Source: Gnetum montanum | Taxonomy: Eukaryota > Streptophyta > Gnetopsida > Gnetales > Gnetaceae | Reading direction: 5' to 3' | Assembly (NCBI GenBank): GCA_015680685.1 | Contig: MNCI01005250.1 | Location: forward strand, 259,211 to 323,210 | Length of the DNA: 64,000 bases | Shown here: positions 33,442 to 45,338 of the stretch, piece by piece | How the letters are laid out: each line of letters begins with the position of its first letter | Position numbering within the stretch: position 1 is the stretch's first letter | The notes under the pieces: generated by a model | The model's input: the letters and a program-made list of their open reading frames with translations, nothing else | Databases searched by the model: none | Told to the model about the DNA's origin: nothing | Program-made: the position numbers and the translations under genes

Positions 33442-33974
33442 TGATGAGTGATGAGGTACCCCTACACTCAACCATACGAATATGAGCATTTCATGCACGA
33501 TCCGGTCGAACTCCACAGAAGGGCTAGTTGTGGTATCTAGAAAGTTACTCGTAGATTGTAGTTTGCTATCTTCCCACCTAGACTAGTATTAGCTTTGTCA
33601 TGTATGGTTTAGTCCAAAGTGAGGTGTATGATGTATTCCTACACTAATGCTACTCCTAGGTATGATGGGAAATAATATTAACTAAGCTAGGAGAGAGAGA
33701 GATGAGAGAGAATCTAATCTAGCTTAAGTGTGATGAGCATTTGTTCCTTAATCATCCGTACACATCTTGGACCTCATGCATGACTACCACTGGGATTACC
33801 AAGCGCATGGCCTAGGTATGCTACTGGGTTACCAAGTCGTCACACTTAAATGCTCGTGATTAAGTCATACTCATTTCACATTACTAGGNATACGTGATAT
33901 GGCATCTAGGCTATGATATCGCGTATACGATATCATGGTTGCGATATCGCAGCCAACAAATTCATGACTTATCA
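33442..33974 (-). repeat. A2 5' LTR, gapped at 33889
   Basis: TGATGAGTGATGAGG...GACTTATCA, followed by AATTT. Compared with the left LTR about 315 bp, including the TATA box, are absent at the single N. Confidence 0.85.
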
Positions 33975-34028
33975 AATTTCAATAGTAGTCAATGAGTATA
34001 TGTATTAGAGTTTAAATTAATTAAATGG
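33975..34028 (+). repeat. LTR D, part 2 of 3
   Basis: The short stretch between A2 and C. The first five bases are the A2 duplication AATTT and the last five (34024-34028) are the C duplication AATGG; both elements thus landed 49 bp apart in the same LTR. Confidence 0.6.
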
Positions 34029-34923
34029 TGGTAGGATGGATTTTTATTAGTTGCAATATTGGGTATCTAATATTGGAGTTGCAATATCACATATCCGATA
34101 TTGGAGCACAAGCTACAACATCGGATCTTTGATATCGTGGGACACGTGGCTGCTTATAAATACAACACTTAGGTGTATGGTCCAACACACAATTTTATCT
34201 ACCCTTACTAAAACTCTTTTAGTTTATTTCTTTGAATTTAGACTTAGCAACTAGAAGTGTGAATGCTTGCAGTGTAGTGTGAACTAGCGAACGACATCTT
34301 TATTTAAGAATTTTGTACTTGGGCACAAGTGTGATTGGAAAAAGATTGAGCTATTTCCCACTATTGCAACATTCTCATAGATTTACTGTTACACTTAGAA
34401 TAATTTTCTTAATATTTCCTAGCTTAATGATTTACTCTTCTAAAGCACTTTACTTTTACATGTTCATATTAAGTGACATTAATATGACTAATCTCAAGTA
34501 CTTAAGTGTAATTGCTTGGTAACCTAGTAGTGGTATCGCTTGGTACACTTAGTAGCGATACACTTGGTATCCTAGTGGTAGTTACATGAAGCCCAAGGTG
34601 TGTACGGAAGATTAGGAACATATACTCATCACACTAGACTAGACTAGATTTGTTATTCATTTTTCTTAGTTTAGAATTCACCTTTATATTCATCATGTAT
34701 GCTAGGAGCCAAATGAGATAAACAACATCACTTATCTCATACCTCAAGAAGAGCTAAACCATACAGTAAAATTTCACTAAGCTCCACATGGGAAGATGAT
34801 GACGATGAACTTAAACCAATTACTAGCATAATCACATTGCCTCATCTACAGATTACGATTTGGTCATGCATGAAATACTTGTGTCTTGTATGGTTGGGTG
34901 TTGGATTACTTCATCACTCATCA
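34029..34923 (+). repeat. C 5' LTR
   Basis: Begins TGGTAGGATGG (diverged from TGATAAGATGA of the 3' LTR) and ends CTCATCA. GATATT/GATATC motifs at about 34060-34140 precede TATAAATA at about 34155-34162, the same promoter plan as LTR A. Confidence 0.78.
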
Positions 34924-34924
34924 T

Positions 34925-34942
34925 TGGCGCCACTACTAGGGA
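34925..34942 (+). other. C primer-binding site (tRNA-Asp type)
   Basis: TGGCGCCACTACTAGGGA, one base after the LTR. The first seven bases equal the complement of the tRNA-Asp acceptor end; the middle has drifted. The reverse copy at 35823-35836 reads GCGGCGCCA, nearer the canonical form. Confidence 0.75.
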
Positions 34943-35054
34943 TAAGTCAATATATGTTGAGTAATTAATTTCACAAAGTTTGTTGTATCAGAACTCAATG
35001 TTAACATTCATAACTCTAAACAAGCCCACTTAAACAAACATCTCAAACCACAAC

Positions 35055-35320
35055 ATGGCTTCAAGCAAGGATACATTATAACTTGCCAAGGAACTATAGA
35101 TAAGCAATGAAAGAATTGAAGAAGAAGAAGACTGGAGTATGCCAATGTAAACAAGGATCTCATATGCTCATCACAATCCTTATTATCCCAATTTTACATT
35201 CATCTTTCATCAAGATAGGCAACTTAGGTGGAGAGATCTTGAAGGAAATATTATTCTACCACCAAAAAGTTTAGCACCCATCATGGTCCAAACTAAGTGA
35301 AGCACTTGAAGGGTATGATG
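35055..35320 (+). pseudogene. gag: C gag N-terminal fragment
   Basis: ATG at 35055 (MASSKDTL, then a stop) opens a region that in one frame reads YYPNFTFIFHQDRQLRW and LEGNIILPPKS, matching the B1 gag N-terminal domain (PNFTFILHQDEQLR). It is cut by the N at 35321; the reverse complement of 35322-35440 reads on as further gag N-terminal sequence (YEPTEE). Confidence 0.6.
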
Positions 35321-35321
35321 N

Positions 35322-35857
35322 TAAGATAAAAAGAGAGTTAACTTTCTTTCCTTTGTTCTGATCATCCCTAGTCTCCATGACTTTGTCTCTTCTTAACTAC
35401 TCCTCAGTGGGCTCATAGGGTCTAGTCATGTGTTTGCTCACATCATACCCTTCAAGTGCTTCACTTAGTTTGGACCATGATGGGTGCTAAACTTTTTGGT
35501 GGTAGAATAATATTTCCTTCAAGATCTCTCCACCTAAGTTGCCTATCTTGATGAAAGATGAATGTAAAATTGGGATAATAAGGATTGTGATGAGCATATG
35601 AGATCCTTGTTTACATTGGCATACTCCAGTCTTCTTCTTCTTCAATTCTTTCATTGCTTATCTATAGTTCCTTGGCAAGTTATAATGTATCCTTGCTTGA
35701 AGCCATGTTGTGGTTTGAGATGTTTGTCTAAGTGGGCTTGTTTAGAGTTATGAATGTTAACATTGAGTTCTGATACAACAAACTTTGTGAAATTAATAAC
35801 TCAACATATATTGACTTATCCCTAGTAGCGGCGCCAATGATGAGTGATGAAGTAATC
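35322..35857 (-). repeat. Inverted contig holding the right arm of the inverted repeat
   Basis: Between two single N characters. 35441-35857 is the reverse copy of 34904-35320; 35322-35440 is unique and, read on the minus strand, continues the leader/gag beyond the left arm. Most simply a contig from a sister copy placed backwards. Confidence 0.75.
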
Positions 35858-35858
35858 N

Positions 35859-36660
35859 GAATCAATCAGAAGATGGAGTACCATGATAGAGATCTTCAAT
35901 GACAAGTACCAAACCTACTCATGAGTGTCTAACTTAAGGAAGAAAATCCAAGGATGGAAGCAAGGGACTCATGAAACCCTTGATGAAATAATGGAAAGGT
36001 ACTATTCACTATTGCATAGATGCCCAGGCCATGAATTCTCACAGAAAGAATAATTAAGGGACATTGTAGATGGATTACAAAGAAAAACCAGAGAGACCCT
36101 TGGGATTTATGCCCAAGGTAGATGATCTAAAATGACTTCCCATCACATCTAGAGATTAATTGATCAAGTGGCAAAGGAAGAAGATGAATTAAGAAAGAGA
36201 TAATTAGTTGAGGAGTATAACCAAGATCCATCAATCAGAAAGAGAGGTGCAAGGGTTTGTGATACCCAAGAAGAGGAAACCTTGGATCAGGCAATCCAAA
36301 AGAAAACTATATTGATAGAAAAATCTATCGTCGATGGAGTAGCATAGGTAGTAAAGATGTGGGACTTAGTTGATGAGAGATGTACAAAAGCTTTAAATAT
36401 TGTGGAAGAGAGAGTAGAGAAAGCCTTTGGAAAAGGCAAAGACAAGAAAAAGAAGAAATATTTTAGGCAAAAAGGCAAAGTGGCTATAGTGGTTGAGTAT
36501 TCAGACACTAGCTCCACTAGTGAGGAAGGATGTACCATGTGTCAGTATGAACATCCTAAGGGATGTTGCATAATAATGGCACATTTATAGGAAATAGGGG
36601 CATACGCACTCAATCCTAAATTTGTACAAAACAAATGCCTAGAAGGCTATCTTATCTTCA
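35859..36660 (+). pseudogene. gag: B1-like gag core and zinc knuckle
   Basis: Begins directly after an N. In shifted frames it reads FNDKYQTYS, LRKKIQGWKQGTHETLDEIM, ERYYSLLHRCPGHEFSQ, IVDGLQRKTRETLGIYAQGR and VEEYNQDPS, closely matching B1 gag and less closely family A gag. From 36357 an open frame carries a Lys-rich basic stretch and the knuckle MCQYEHPKGCC (C-x2-C-x3-H-x4-C). Multiple stops make it a pseudogene. Confidence 0.8.
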
Positions 36661-37056
36661 AGGTAACTACAAGTAGAACTTCCAACCAATATACTATCCC
36701 AATGGAGCTTTGCCACAACCACAAGAGTAGTAGTACCAGTAGTGGCAATAATCCTAATTGTGGGCTATGCCACCACCATGGCAATAGTATCCATATTAGC
36801 AGCCTAATTCTTATAAATACTATGTCCAACATCTAATCTCACTAGAAAATGCAACTATTCAAACTTCATAGTACTATTTTCTTGAGTACCATAGACCGAC
36901 ACTAGTAAGGATAGATTCAAATTCATACATGCATTCACAAATAGTTGATCATCAAATCTAACTCATCCTTTGCGACTAGTGCCACCACTTGCTATGTAGG
37001 AGGAGCTACCATCCCAACCACAGTAGAGAAAAGCTTCAAGGGTGCTAAACATTTAG

Positions 37057-37740
37057 ATGGAAAATCTTACCAGCAACACTAAGGGCCCAACAAAGAAATG
37101 TCCTTTCTTTAGGAAAAGTTTTGAAAAAGTTAGTAGAGTTAGAATTCCTATGCAACAAGCTTCTTCTAAGGAAGATCCACCTACTAACAATAACCTTTCC
37201 CCATCATTAGATTCAAATGTGCAAACTATCATGCTCACAAAAATAGTCATAGACCTAATAAAGGTAGGACCACTCCCTAAGAAACGAATTGATCTAGAAA
37301 ATCCTTTGATTTATCTACAAGTAGCTGGAAATTTCCCATGTAAAGCTTTATTAGACTTAGGTTCTAGGGTAAATTTGATCTCTTACGAAACATATCAAGC
37401 ATTGAACCTACTACCCTAAAAAGGAGTGCAACATCCGATTAGAGGTTGCAGATCAGTCTGTTGCCATTCCTTTGGGAAAAATAGAGGATGTGGTGACCAC
37501 TATCAATGGATGGTCTTATCAAGTAGGCTTTACTATAATTGATTTGAAAAATGAAGACAAGGAATTTCCAATTATGATGGGAAGAGCATGGCTTAGCACA
37601 ATTGATGCTAAGCTAAGTATGAGAGATTTATCTGTTGAAATCTCCAAGGAAGACAAGCACAGATCCATACACACGCATCAAATTCCATGCATTATTGCTG
37701 AAAGCAAAGGGTGCAATTATGGATTAACACTTTAGAATGT
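37057..37740 (+). pseudogene. Retropepsin (aspartic protease) remnant with DLGS active site
   Basis: Frame 37057-37419 has CPFFRKSFEKVS, a linker, then LIYLQVAGNFPCKALLDLGS and RVNLISYETYQAL. LLDLGS stands where retropepsins have D-S/T-G-A/S, so the catalytic Asp is present but the next residue is Leu, as in some Athila-lineage proteases. After a one-base shift, 37472-37735 reads IEDVVTTINGWSYQVGFTII and FPIMMGRAWLSTID, the segment also present in B1. The enzyme would cleave the gag-pol polyprotein. No RT follows. Confidence 0.72.
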
Positions 37741-38111
37741 TAACATAGTGATTACACTAGCCCACAACATGTATGAAAAACAAGTGTGTGCACAAAAGAG
37801 AGTAAGAGTCACAAAACCAATAGACACCTAGTGGCCAACAACTGAAAACGTTAAACTATTCAAAATATGCATGGAACAATCTAATTCACTTATTAATTGC
37901 CATTCTAAGGACCAAAAAAAACAAACTATTAAATCATGATCATACACCAATAAGAAAAGGAAACAAGGACTTAGATAATCAAAACTCAATTACCATCAAG
38001 ATTACATGGGACAATAACCAAAAAGTTAAATCACTAAAGATGGTAAGTGAACCACCTAGAATGTATGATCTAGGATATCTAGGGAGCATTTTCCAAAAAC
38101 TCATCCATGAG
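37741..38111 (+). other. Post-protease linker, no RT
   Basis: The first 150 bases align with the B1 stretch 15130-15300 (protease to RT linker). Then 38041-38110 ends in a short frame reading LIHEFNCGG, with no RT, RNase H or integrase before the purine tract at 38112. Confidence 0.5.
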
Positions 38112-38127
38112 TTCAATTGTGGGGGAG
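38112..38127 (+). other. Polypurine-tract-like sequence
   Basis: TTCAATTGTGGGGGAG abuts the LTR start TGATGGG. It shares CAATTGTGGGGG and the upstream AACTC-ATGAGTT phrase with the real C polypurine tract (57245-57286). So the gag-protease segment may end here as an element in its own right, sharing the next LTR with A4. Confidence 0.55.
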
Positions 38128-38807
38128 TGATGGGACGCGATATCGCATGGGCCGCGATATCGTGTCTTCCCCTGCGATATCATGTACGTGATATCGCAGT
38201 GCACTGCCAAATCTATAAATAAGAGGCGACTCTCCCTTGTTTCACACCTTAGAGTTAGAAAGTAGCAAAACTTTGGTAGTTTGATCCCTCTAGAGATAGA
38301 TTATTTTTCCAGTGTTTACCCACAGTGTGGTGAATGTAATTGTATGGCATCCTTTATTCGAGTGTGACGTACTTGGAAACGCACATGACCAGCAATAAAG
38401 ATCAAGATTACTTCATCATTGCAGCATTCACTTTGTTTATTTATTTATTTAATTGTTATTTACTGCTTTCCTAATTAGTCTCTCTCACCCTTAAACTCAT
38501 GTTAGAATGCGAAATAAGTACGACTTGATTACGAGCATTTAAGTGTGACTACTTGGTAACCTAGTAGCGTACCTAGGATTTGCGCTTAGTAATCCCAGTG
38601 GTAGTCATGCACAAAGTTCAAGATGTGTACGGATAATCAAGGAATGGATGCTCATCGCACTTAGGCTAGTTTAGATTCTCTCTTACCCTTTCCTCCTAGC
38701 TTAGTTAATATTACTTTCCATTGCCTTTAGGAGTAGCATTAGATTAGGAACCACATCATACACCTCACTCTGGACTAAACCATACATGAAAAATATAATA
38801 CTAGTCC
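38128..38807 (+). repeat. A4 5' LTR, truncated at N 38808
   Basis: TATAAATA at 38214-38221 with four GATATC palindromes at 38134-38199 upstream. The last part of the LTR (about 140 bp compared with 46209-46348) and the start of the primer site are missing at the N; the sequence resumes inside the PBS (GCCGGGGACG). Confidence 0.85.
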
Positions 38808-38937
38808 NGCCGGGGACGTTGCTAGTTATCTAGATTAGTTATATCATACAAGGTCGCTGTAAAGGACTTAACGATATATCTTTTAGAAAAATAAATTATA
38901 AAAAGTCACATCCAAATTCACACACAACTTTACAACA

Positions 38938-40926
38938 ATGCATCTCCTACAAGATTACAATAATGCCACACTTAGTGAGGAAGTTCATTGGAGAACCAAC
39001 GAACTATATAACGATGAAGATTGGAGTACGCAACCCAAGGTAGGGGTTTCTTATAAGCATGAACAAAAACAACGTCATCACAATGCACGAAAGCATAACT
39101 TACCCAATGATGATGAACCCCCACTGACCACTACAAGCTCAACGCAAATACAAGAGACTGTTCGAATCTCACGTAGGCATCGTAAAGAGAGCCACCTACC
39201 GAGGCTTAATTTAAACAACTTTCCTACATTTTCAGGAGGCTATGACTTAGATCCATATCAAAATTTACAAGCCTTCTACGATGCCTGCACATGGAATAAC
39301 ATTGATACCGAGTGGAAAAAACTTAAGCTCTTTCCCATGAAACTTGTTGGCCAAGCAAAAGTATGGTATAGATCATTAAAACCAAATTCAATACGACATT
39401 GTTCAACAATGGTAGAAGTCTTTAATGAAAAATATCAAACCTACACACGAGTGTCAACCTTGAGGAAACAAATCCAAGAGTGGAAACAAGCAAAACATGA
39501 ACCCTCAGACATGGCCTTAGAAAGATATTATGCACTATTAAACAACTGTCCAGGCCATGGGTTTTTCGAGGAAAGGCTAATGTACCATATTATTGATGGG
39601 CTTCGTGATGAAACAAGAGAGACCTTAGGAATGTATGCCCAAGGTCAACTATATGAACTACAAACCCATCAAGTCCAAGAGCTAATTAAGTGGGTAGAAA
39701 AAGAAGAAGGAGAAATGGCTAGATGGGAGAGTGTTGAAAAACATCAATGGGACCAAAATTTCAACTTAACAAAGGTCCATGATCATAAAAAGGAGAAATC
39801 AACCAATCTTAAGGTGAAAGAACCATCTTTGCCGATACAACAATCATTAGAAGAAGTCGAGGCAAAGATCAATAAAATGTTGGAATGGACGTATCAAAAG
39901 TGTGGAGAATATATTAATATTATTGGAGATAGAGTTTTGACAACCCAAGAACCAAGACAAAACAGTAAACAATCAGAAAGAAGGGATTAGGAAAATAAGA
40001 TCTCAACTTCCAATCATACATATGAATGCAACATATGCATGTACGATCACCCCAAGGGTCAATGCCCAATCCTGTCACATTTATATGAGCATTGGGGAAA
40101 CACGTTACGTCCCATGTTCGTACAGAGATACTGTGTTCGATCACAGTGGCAACAATCCCAGTTGTGGGGGAGACCACCACTAGACTAGAGACACCCTTCA
40201 TATCATCCGGATCCAAATGCTTATCTGATTCAACATCCTGTTTCTCCAACTGGGGCAACATACTCTATCTCACCACATTACTATTCTCCACAATACTATC
40301 AACCCATGCCTCCAACACAACCACCACCTTGTGTATCTTATACGCCTCCTAACTTTTAACATTCTCATCCTTTCCCTCCTTTCACAAAGCCACCAACTGT
40401 TCCTAAGGTGTCTGCACCACCTCAACAACCCATGAACATTACTTGCGCTCCTACTACCAACAGCAGTGAAAAGCCTCCTCGACATCCAAAGTGCCCCTTC
40501 TTTAAGCATGGCCGTAAGAAGGGACAACACAATTTCGAGGCCACTGCATCCTCCAACTTAGCACAAGTCCCACATTATGGGGCACCCTTATCTTTGAACT
40601 CAACGCCTCATGTAACTTCATCAGGGCCACCAACTCACACTGCAACAACAATCTGGCCCAATGAACACAATCGTGGAGAGTGACAACCCAATCCTTGCAT
40701 ACCATCTAACAGTCTCAAACATCATAGTGGGTCAACTCGTTATCCGAGAACTACATCGTATAAATTACCCCACTATGCTTATTATAACCCAATGTGTGAA
40801 ACCCGATGGAGTAAATATGACCAAGCCATAATACTTTCAAAAGGCAAGGATCTCAGTCGTCAATTATTAATCCTTGCCATCCTCAACCATTTAGCTATGA
40901 GGGATATCCCTCATTCTAATAAGTAG
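38938..40926 (+). pseudogene. gag: A4 gag (near full length)
   Basis: From ATG 38938 to TAG 40924-40926 is exactly 663 codons, with a few in-frame stops (the first at 39988). The first 350 codons are open: MHLLQDYNNATLSEEVHWR start, gag core (ISRRHRKESHLPRLNLNNFP, QAKVWYRSLKPNS, LRKQIQEWKQAKHEPSDMAL, HIIDGLRDETRETLGMYAQG), then a Lys/Glu-rich helix region. After the stop come the knuckle CNICMYDHPKGQC (about 40027-40065) and a long Pro/Tyr/Gln/His-rich tail with CPFFKHGRKKGQH. This copy best defines the family A gag length and start. Confidence 0.87.
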
Positions 40927-42592
40927 GATTAATAACCACTTTTTAGTTTTCTTTAATTTTACAACTTTTTGTCTTCCAGTTTTTCATTTTCCAAATTTTT
41001 GTTTTATCTTTTTATCTTTTGTGTTTTTGTCTTTTTATGTTTTTGTAAGTAATCTCGTCTATGAATAAAACACTCATGTGGATCGTTGGTTGAGGTGTGT
41101 TCTATGTTATTAAGTCATGAGTGATCAATTATTTGGACAGTGAGCCCATTACACCCACTCATCCATTCTACAAATAAGAGGTTCTATTCAAGGGTACAGT
41201 GATATTCTTGAAATTCTTAAAACTTAAAATTAATTTCGTGTTCATTGTACCCAGAATGAAGAAGGATGGACCAAGAGGGAATGATTAGGGTGTGACATCA
41301 AGGGGACTTGCGAATTCTCTTTGGTGACGTCTATGGGAGTTATCATGCAACCTAGTTGTACTAAGATCCTTGTAGATCTAACAAAAAATGGGAGTAAGAG
41401 GAATCAAAAAGGGCACTCAAAAATTAATGCTGTGCTAGGGGTCCCACTAGAAAGACATGCACCCATGCCTAAAGGTTGGCGGCTTCTCTGGATTTAGTAT
41501 TCAAGAGAAGAAAAAGAAGAAAAGCAAAAGAAAAAGGAAGTGCCACAAAACAAAAATCACTCCTCCCTTAAATAAAATGCCAAGTGATTGTGTGCCTTGT
41601 TGTCATGGTACTCTCGTAGTTGCTCATCATGGGATGAAACAATGCGATGTCACTAATTAGAGGAATGGACTTGATCCTAATCTTGGAACGACGGGTTAAT
41701 GACACCTTAATCATGCTTTACACACAGGATTCACTGTGTCTTGGGTCAGCTNNNNNNNNNNNNNNNNNNNNNNNNNNNNNNNNNNNNNNNNNNNNNNNNN
41801 NNNNNNNNNNNNNNNNNNNNNNNNNNNNNNNNNNNNNNNNNNNNNNNNNNNNNNNNNNNNNNNNNNNNNNNNNNNNNNNNNNNNNNNACCGTCATCATTA
41901 ATTGTGCCTCTGGACATAATGTAATTGCCCTAGAACCCTTGATAATAGCCAATGTCCTCAATTTACAACGTTTATTTCAAGAAAATCCCTTCAAAATTTG
42001 GCCTTTTTGTTGTGCCTCACATCACTAGGGACGAGATATCACATATGTGATATTGCATCCCACGTGATATCGCGTATGCGATGTATCATACGCAATATTG
42101 CATCACCGCCGCCTATAAATAGGTTACCCCCTGCAACACTTAGCATCATTTTGTCATTCACACGGGGGGAGTTTTTGAAATTTTTCTCTACAACTTGCAA
42201 TTGAGTGACCCTTGCTTTTCTCACTCTATCTCGCTCGCTGGTACTTCGATTTTTATTTCATTTGAACCTGCTTAAACCTGGAGTGTTCAATTAGTCATGG
42301 GGGAGGGACACTTGCTGAAAAGTGCCTTAACTTTTTTGAAATTTATCATTGCCCAAAGGACATCAGCTAGGGTAATTAACTGTAACGCTTAGAATAACTG
42401 TGCCTAAAAATCATTTAATTCCTAGGTATACCGGGAAACTAAAATGGAAACCACCTAAGTCACAAGACTCATTATTACAAACTTTCAGGCACTATCACAC
42501 GTGATAACATAAAATCATTAATTAAGGCAAGCAGTAAGGTATAACTTAACTTCAAAAACAACCTTACTAATGCTTGACCCGTGTGATTGCAG
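40927..42592 (+). other. A4 spacer with 136 N gap
   Basis: Same landmarks as in A1-A3: T-rich tract (40930-41050), GGTACAGTGATATTCTTG phrase, antisense-frame region (about 41400-41725), N run 41752-41887, internal promoter (42031-42121), purine tract (42294-42308) and a CTAAT...GATTGCAG intron-end-like sequence (42566-42592). Confidence 0.65.
42031..42121 (+). promoter_or_regulatory. Internal promoter-like cluster upstream of A4 ORF2
   Basis: Four or five GATAT/AATAT palindromes (GAGATATCAC, GTGATATTGC, GTGATATCGC, GCAATATTGC) at 42031-42103 followed by TATAAATA at 42114-42121. This is the richest internal cluster. ORF2 starts about 470 bases downstream. Confidence 0.62.
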
Positions 42593-45338
42593 ATAGCCTC
42601 GAAACGTGGACAACAAGAGGGTCGTACCCAATGTGGAAGCAAACGAGCATGGAGAGGTGGAAGACAAAGACCTGTCAGACAACATGCAGAATAGGAGGAG
42701 CAATCATTCAGCATTCATCAAAATGAACCTCCTACCGAACGGTCCGGGTAGGCAGAAGGAGGAGTTGCTGCAGCAACTAAGCCAGGACAACAACTCACGT
42801 TGCCCCAATATTGTGTTCAGGCTATCCACGAGAAGTCCACATTTGTTGCGGTGATTGTGGAATTGAACTTTGAATCATTCGCAGATTTCACTCTTGAGGC
42901 CATTAGGGATCACCTCAAAGGGTCTCCCTTATGGCCTATCCTCTCTGAAAGCAGTGCCTGGTACCTAGGAGAGACATACCAATTTTGGAACAATAGGGAG
43001 CAAGGCACCACTATTAATATTTGTGGTGTGATAGTTGACTTCTCTGTGCAGACCATTTTGAAAGTGTTAAACCTTCCGAATACAGGGCCCAGGTTGCTCG
43101 GTTATCCACCTGTTCAGACCCCGATGTGCGAAAGGATTGGTTGGAGAAGGCTTATGGTAGAGATAAAGCATTTGGTGAGTTGACAACGGAAGAGAGGGTT
43201 TAATTCAAAATTGGAACATATCATCTCTTCACCAAAAAGGGCCTAAAAAGAATATCAACGTATGTGGCTAGAGGATGTACAGTGTTGATGGGAAAGGTTA
43301 ACGCTAACCTACCCCATATATATTTGACGGAGATCCTGAGGTGGTTCGAAGAACGAAAGACAAGGAAGATGGTGCTTCCTTTCCCTTGTCTTATAAGAAA
43401 GATTTACCGATGTGCTAGTATTCAGGGATACACCAATGATGTCCTCTAAAAAGCTCAAATTGCTTCATATGCTGAATTGCTAAAGGTACCAACTCCAAGA
43501 AAAGGCATGGGCGAAGAGCTGGGACTAGAACAAGAAGAAGAACATATGGTTAGACCCGGTCAACCTCTAGCCACGGGTTCCAACCAACAACAAGAAGTAG
43601 GGCCTAGCATAGGCTAGGATCAGCCGCCACCGCTGCAAGACTACAGATCGTCGATGAGCCATCTTAGGGCCATCACTAAGACGATCAGTTGGGGAAGTCG
43701 TGATGACGCAAACCTCTTTTGCATCATCAATGATGCCAAGCAGCCTACTATTTCATTGGATCACACAAGGGATGAAGTCTCCATTCACACAGGAGGAGGG
43801 GGAAGTAGATGGTCACAACAAATCTCAAGAAATGCAGCATCTTTCCAAGTACAGTTAGAGACTGGTGAAGGGGCCACTGTGGTGGTCATGCAACACCAGG
43901 ATGCCGCAGGAGCTGTAGAAGTGATCGCAGAACACATCAAAGAATCCTTTAGTGTACTTGTTGTGCCACCGGTAGATCTCTTAGGAGCACGAGATGCTCA
44001 AACTTTGTCTGGAACCTCAATGACTCCTACAGAACATGAGGATGCGCTTGATAGATTACTTCAAATAGGGCAAGTAATGACGTCCCTATTTGATATCCCT
44101 TAGGATGTAACAGCAATTCAATCAAACCTCATTTCCACAAAGGGGAAGCTGATCTTAACTACTGAAGTTGAAGTGTAGAAACTACAAGAGCAGCTCGTGA
44201 CCTTACAAGCAGCACAGTGGGACCCTCTGCAATTTTTTCCTGCAGACTAGCTAGAAAATTTTAGAATGGAGCAATTAACAAAGTTAATCATAGAGAATAA
44301 AAAGGTGGTTGAAGAAAAAGAGAAGGCTTTTTAGGATGCCTCCGCAGCACAGGCACAAACTCATGTGCATCTTAAGGCACTCAAGGCCTTGCAAGAAGAA
44401 AATAAACAGCTTGCGATTGACAACCTTCGGTTGATCATTGTAGAAAAGCAAACAAATGTTCTTGATGAACACTTTCATCAACTATGAGAAAATTTATTCA
44501 GGTCAACTAAGACGTAAGCCGTTTAGCCAGAGAAAATCGAACCCTCTTGATGGAGGAGGTACGCGACATTCATCAAAAGTCAGCGATTGAGATAAGCGCA
44601 TGGCAGAATGAGGCTAAACGACATAAAAAGATGAAGGAGCACTTTCGCGATCAAGTGGGGATGTATAAAAAGATTCTTGAAAAGAAGATCCATATGGCCA
44701 AGGCCCACATCAACACTATCAGTGCTCAACACACTAACTGGCGGGCCATATTGGACACATATGCTTTCGTCCACCAAGCAGAAGTTAAAAACTGGGACTT
44801 GCAAATTCAGGACTTAACAGAGTACATGGAGTTGGAAAATCTCAGATATGCCAACCTTGCCATGTTAACAGCAGAGTGCCTGAGGTTAGAGCTCGAGTAG
44901 CAGGTAGCAACCACCCACATCAAATACGAAGCAGAATATGCGAAATGCAAGAAGCTATTGGACAAAATGGATGTTGCAAATTCTGAACTTGAGGTGGTAA
45001 AAGCTAGCTACCAGGGATAGAAAGATGTCACAACTGACTTGGCTTGATGGTTAACGGACCTTCACGAATACAAGAACAAAGTTAGAGCCTATGAGGAGGA
45101 ACGATGGGTGTTCGCGGCTTGGTATGTCAAGGCCAACCAAATGTTCCCACAACTATCCTGTCCGTGGAAAGTGCTGACTCTGTCAAATGTTGGAACATTA
45201 GCATGGATGACACAAGACCCTCATATCGAAGAGGAGAAGCTCTAGGCCATACTTCAAGACCATCAAGCCTCAAAACCTGGAGCACAAGACAAAGGGAAGG
45301 CACCAATGGAGGAGCCATCGCCACTAGAAACTACATGA
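42593..45338 (+). pseudogene. A4 ORF2 (decayed)
   Basis: The start position reads ATA (42593-42595) right after TGATTGCAG. Open parts: 42800-43183 (CVQAIHEKSTFVAVIVELNF, RDHLKGSPLWPIL, WYLGETYQFWN, ICGVIVDFS), 43264-43449 (MGKVNANLPHIYLTEILR, LPFPCLIRKIY), 43654-44103 and 44547-44900 (coiled-coil part with LRYANLAML). TGA at 45336-45338 ends it after the MEEPSPLETT tail. The total is not a multiple of three, so at least one net frameshift is present. Content and order equal A1 ORF2. Confidence 0.7.

Larger units (their letters stand above)
25749..33974 (-). mobile_element. A2: non-autonomous LTR retrotransposon (gag + ORF2)
   Basis: Family A element on the minus strand, bounded by AATTT at 25744-25748 and 33975-33979. 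LTRs are 25749-26605 and 33442-33974. Parts are missing at single N gaps at 31349 (about 200 bp at the gag end, by comparison with A1) and 33889 (about 315 bp of LTR). The layout is the same as A1: PBS, gag, spacer with internal promoter, ORF2, polypurine tract. No pol motifs. It sits within LTR D. Confidence 0.87.
34904..35320. repeat. 417 bp inverted repeat, left arm
   Basis: Reverse complement of 35441-35857 with no indel and only a handful of mismatches (for example in GCCACTAC/GCCGCTAC by the PBS). It is bounded by N at 35321. See the findings for why this is probably an assembly product. Confidence 0.9.

Noticed and set aside
34904-35857. Foldback or MITE-type transposon
   Set aside because: The arms consist of LTR end, primer site and gag leader of element C and end at N characters, pointing to assembly error.
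41647-42028. Several open frames spanning 41752-41887
   Set aside because: They consist mostly of N characters in an assembly gap within the A4 spacer.
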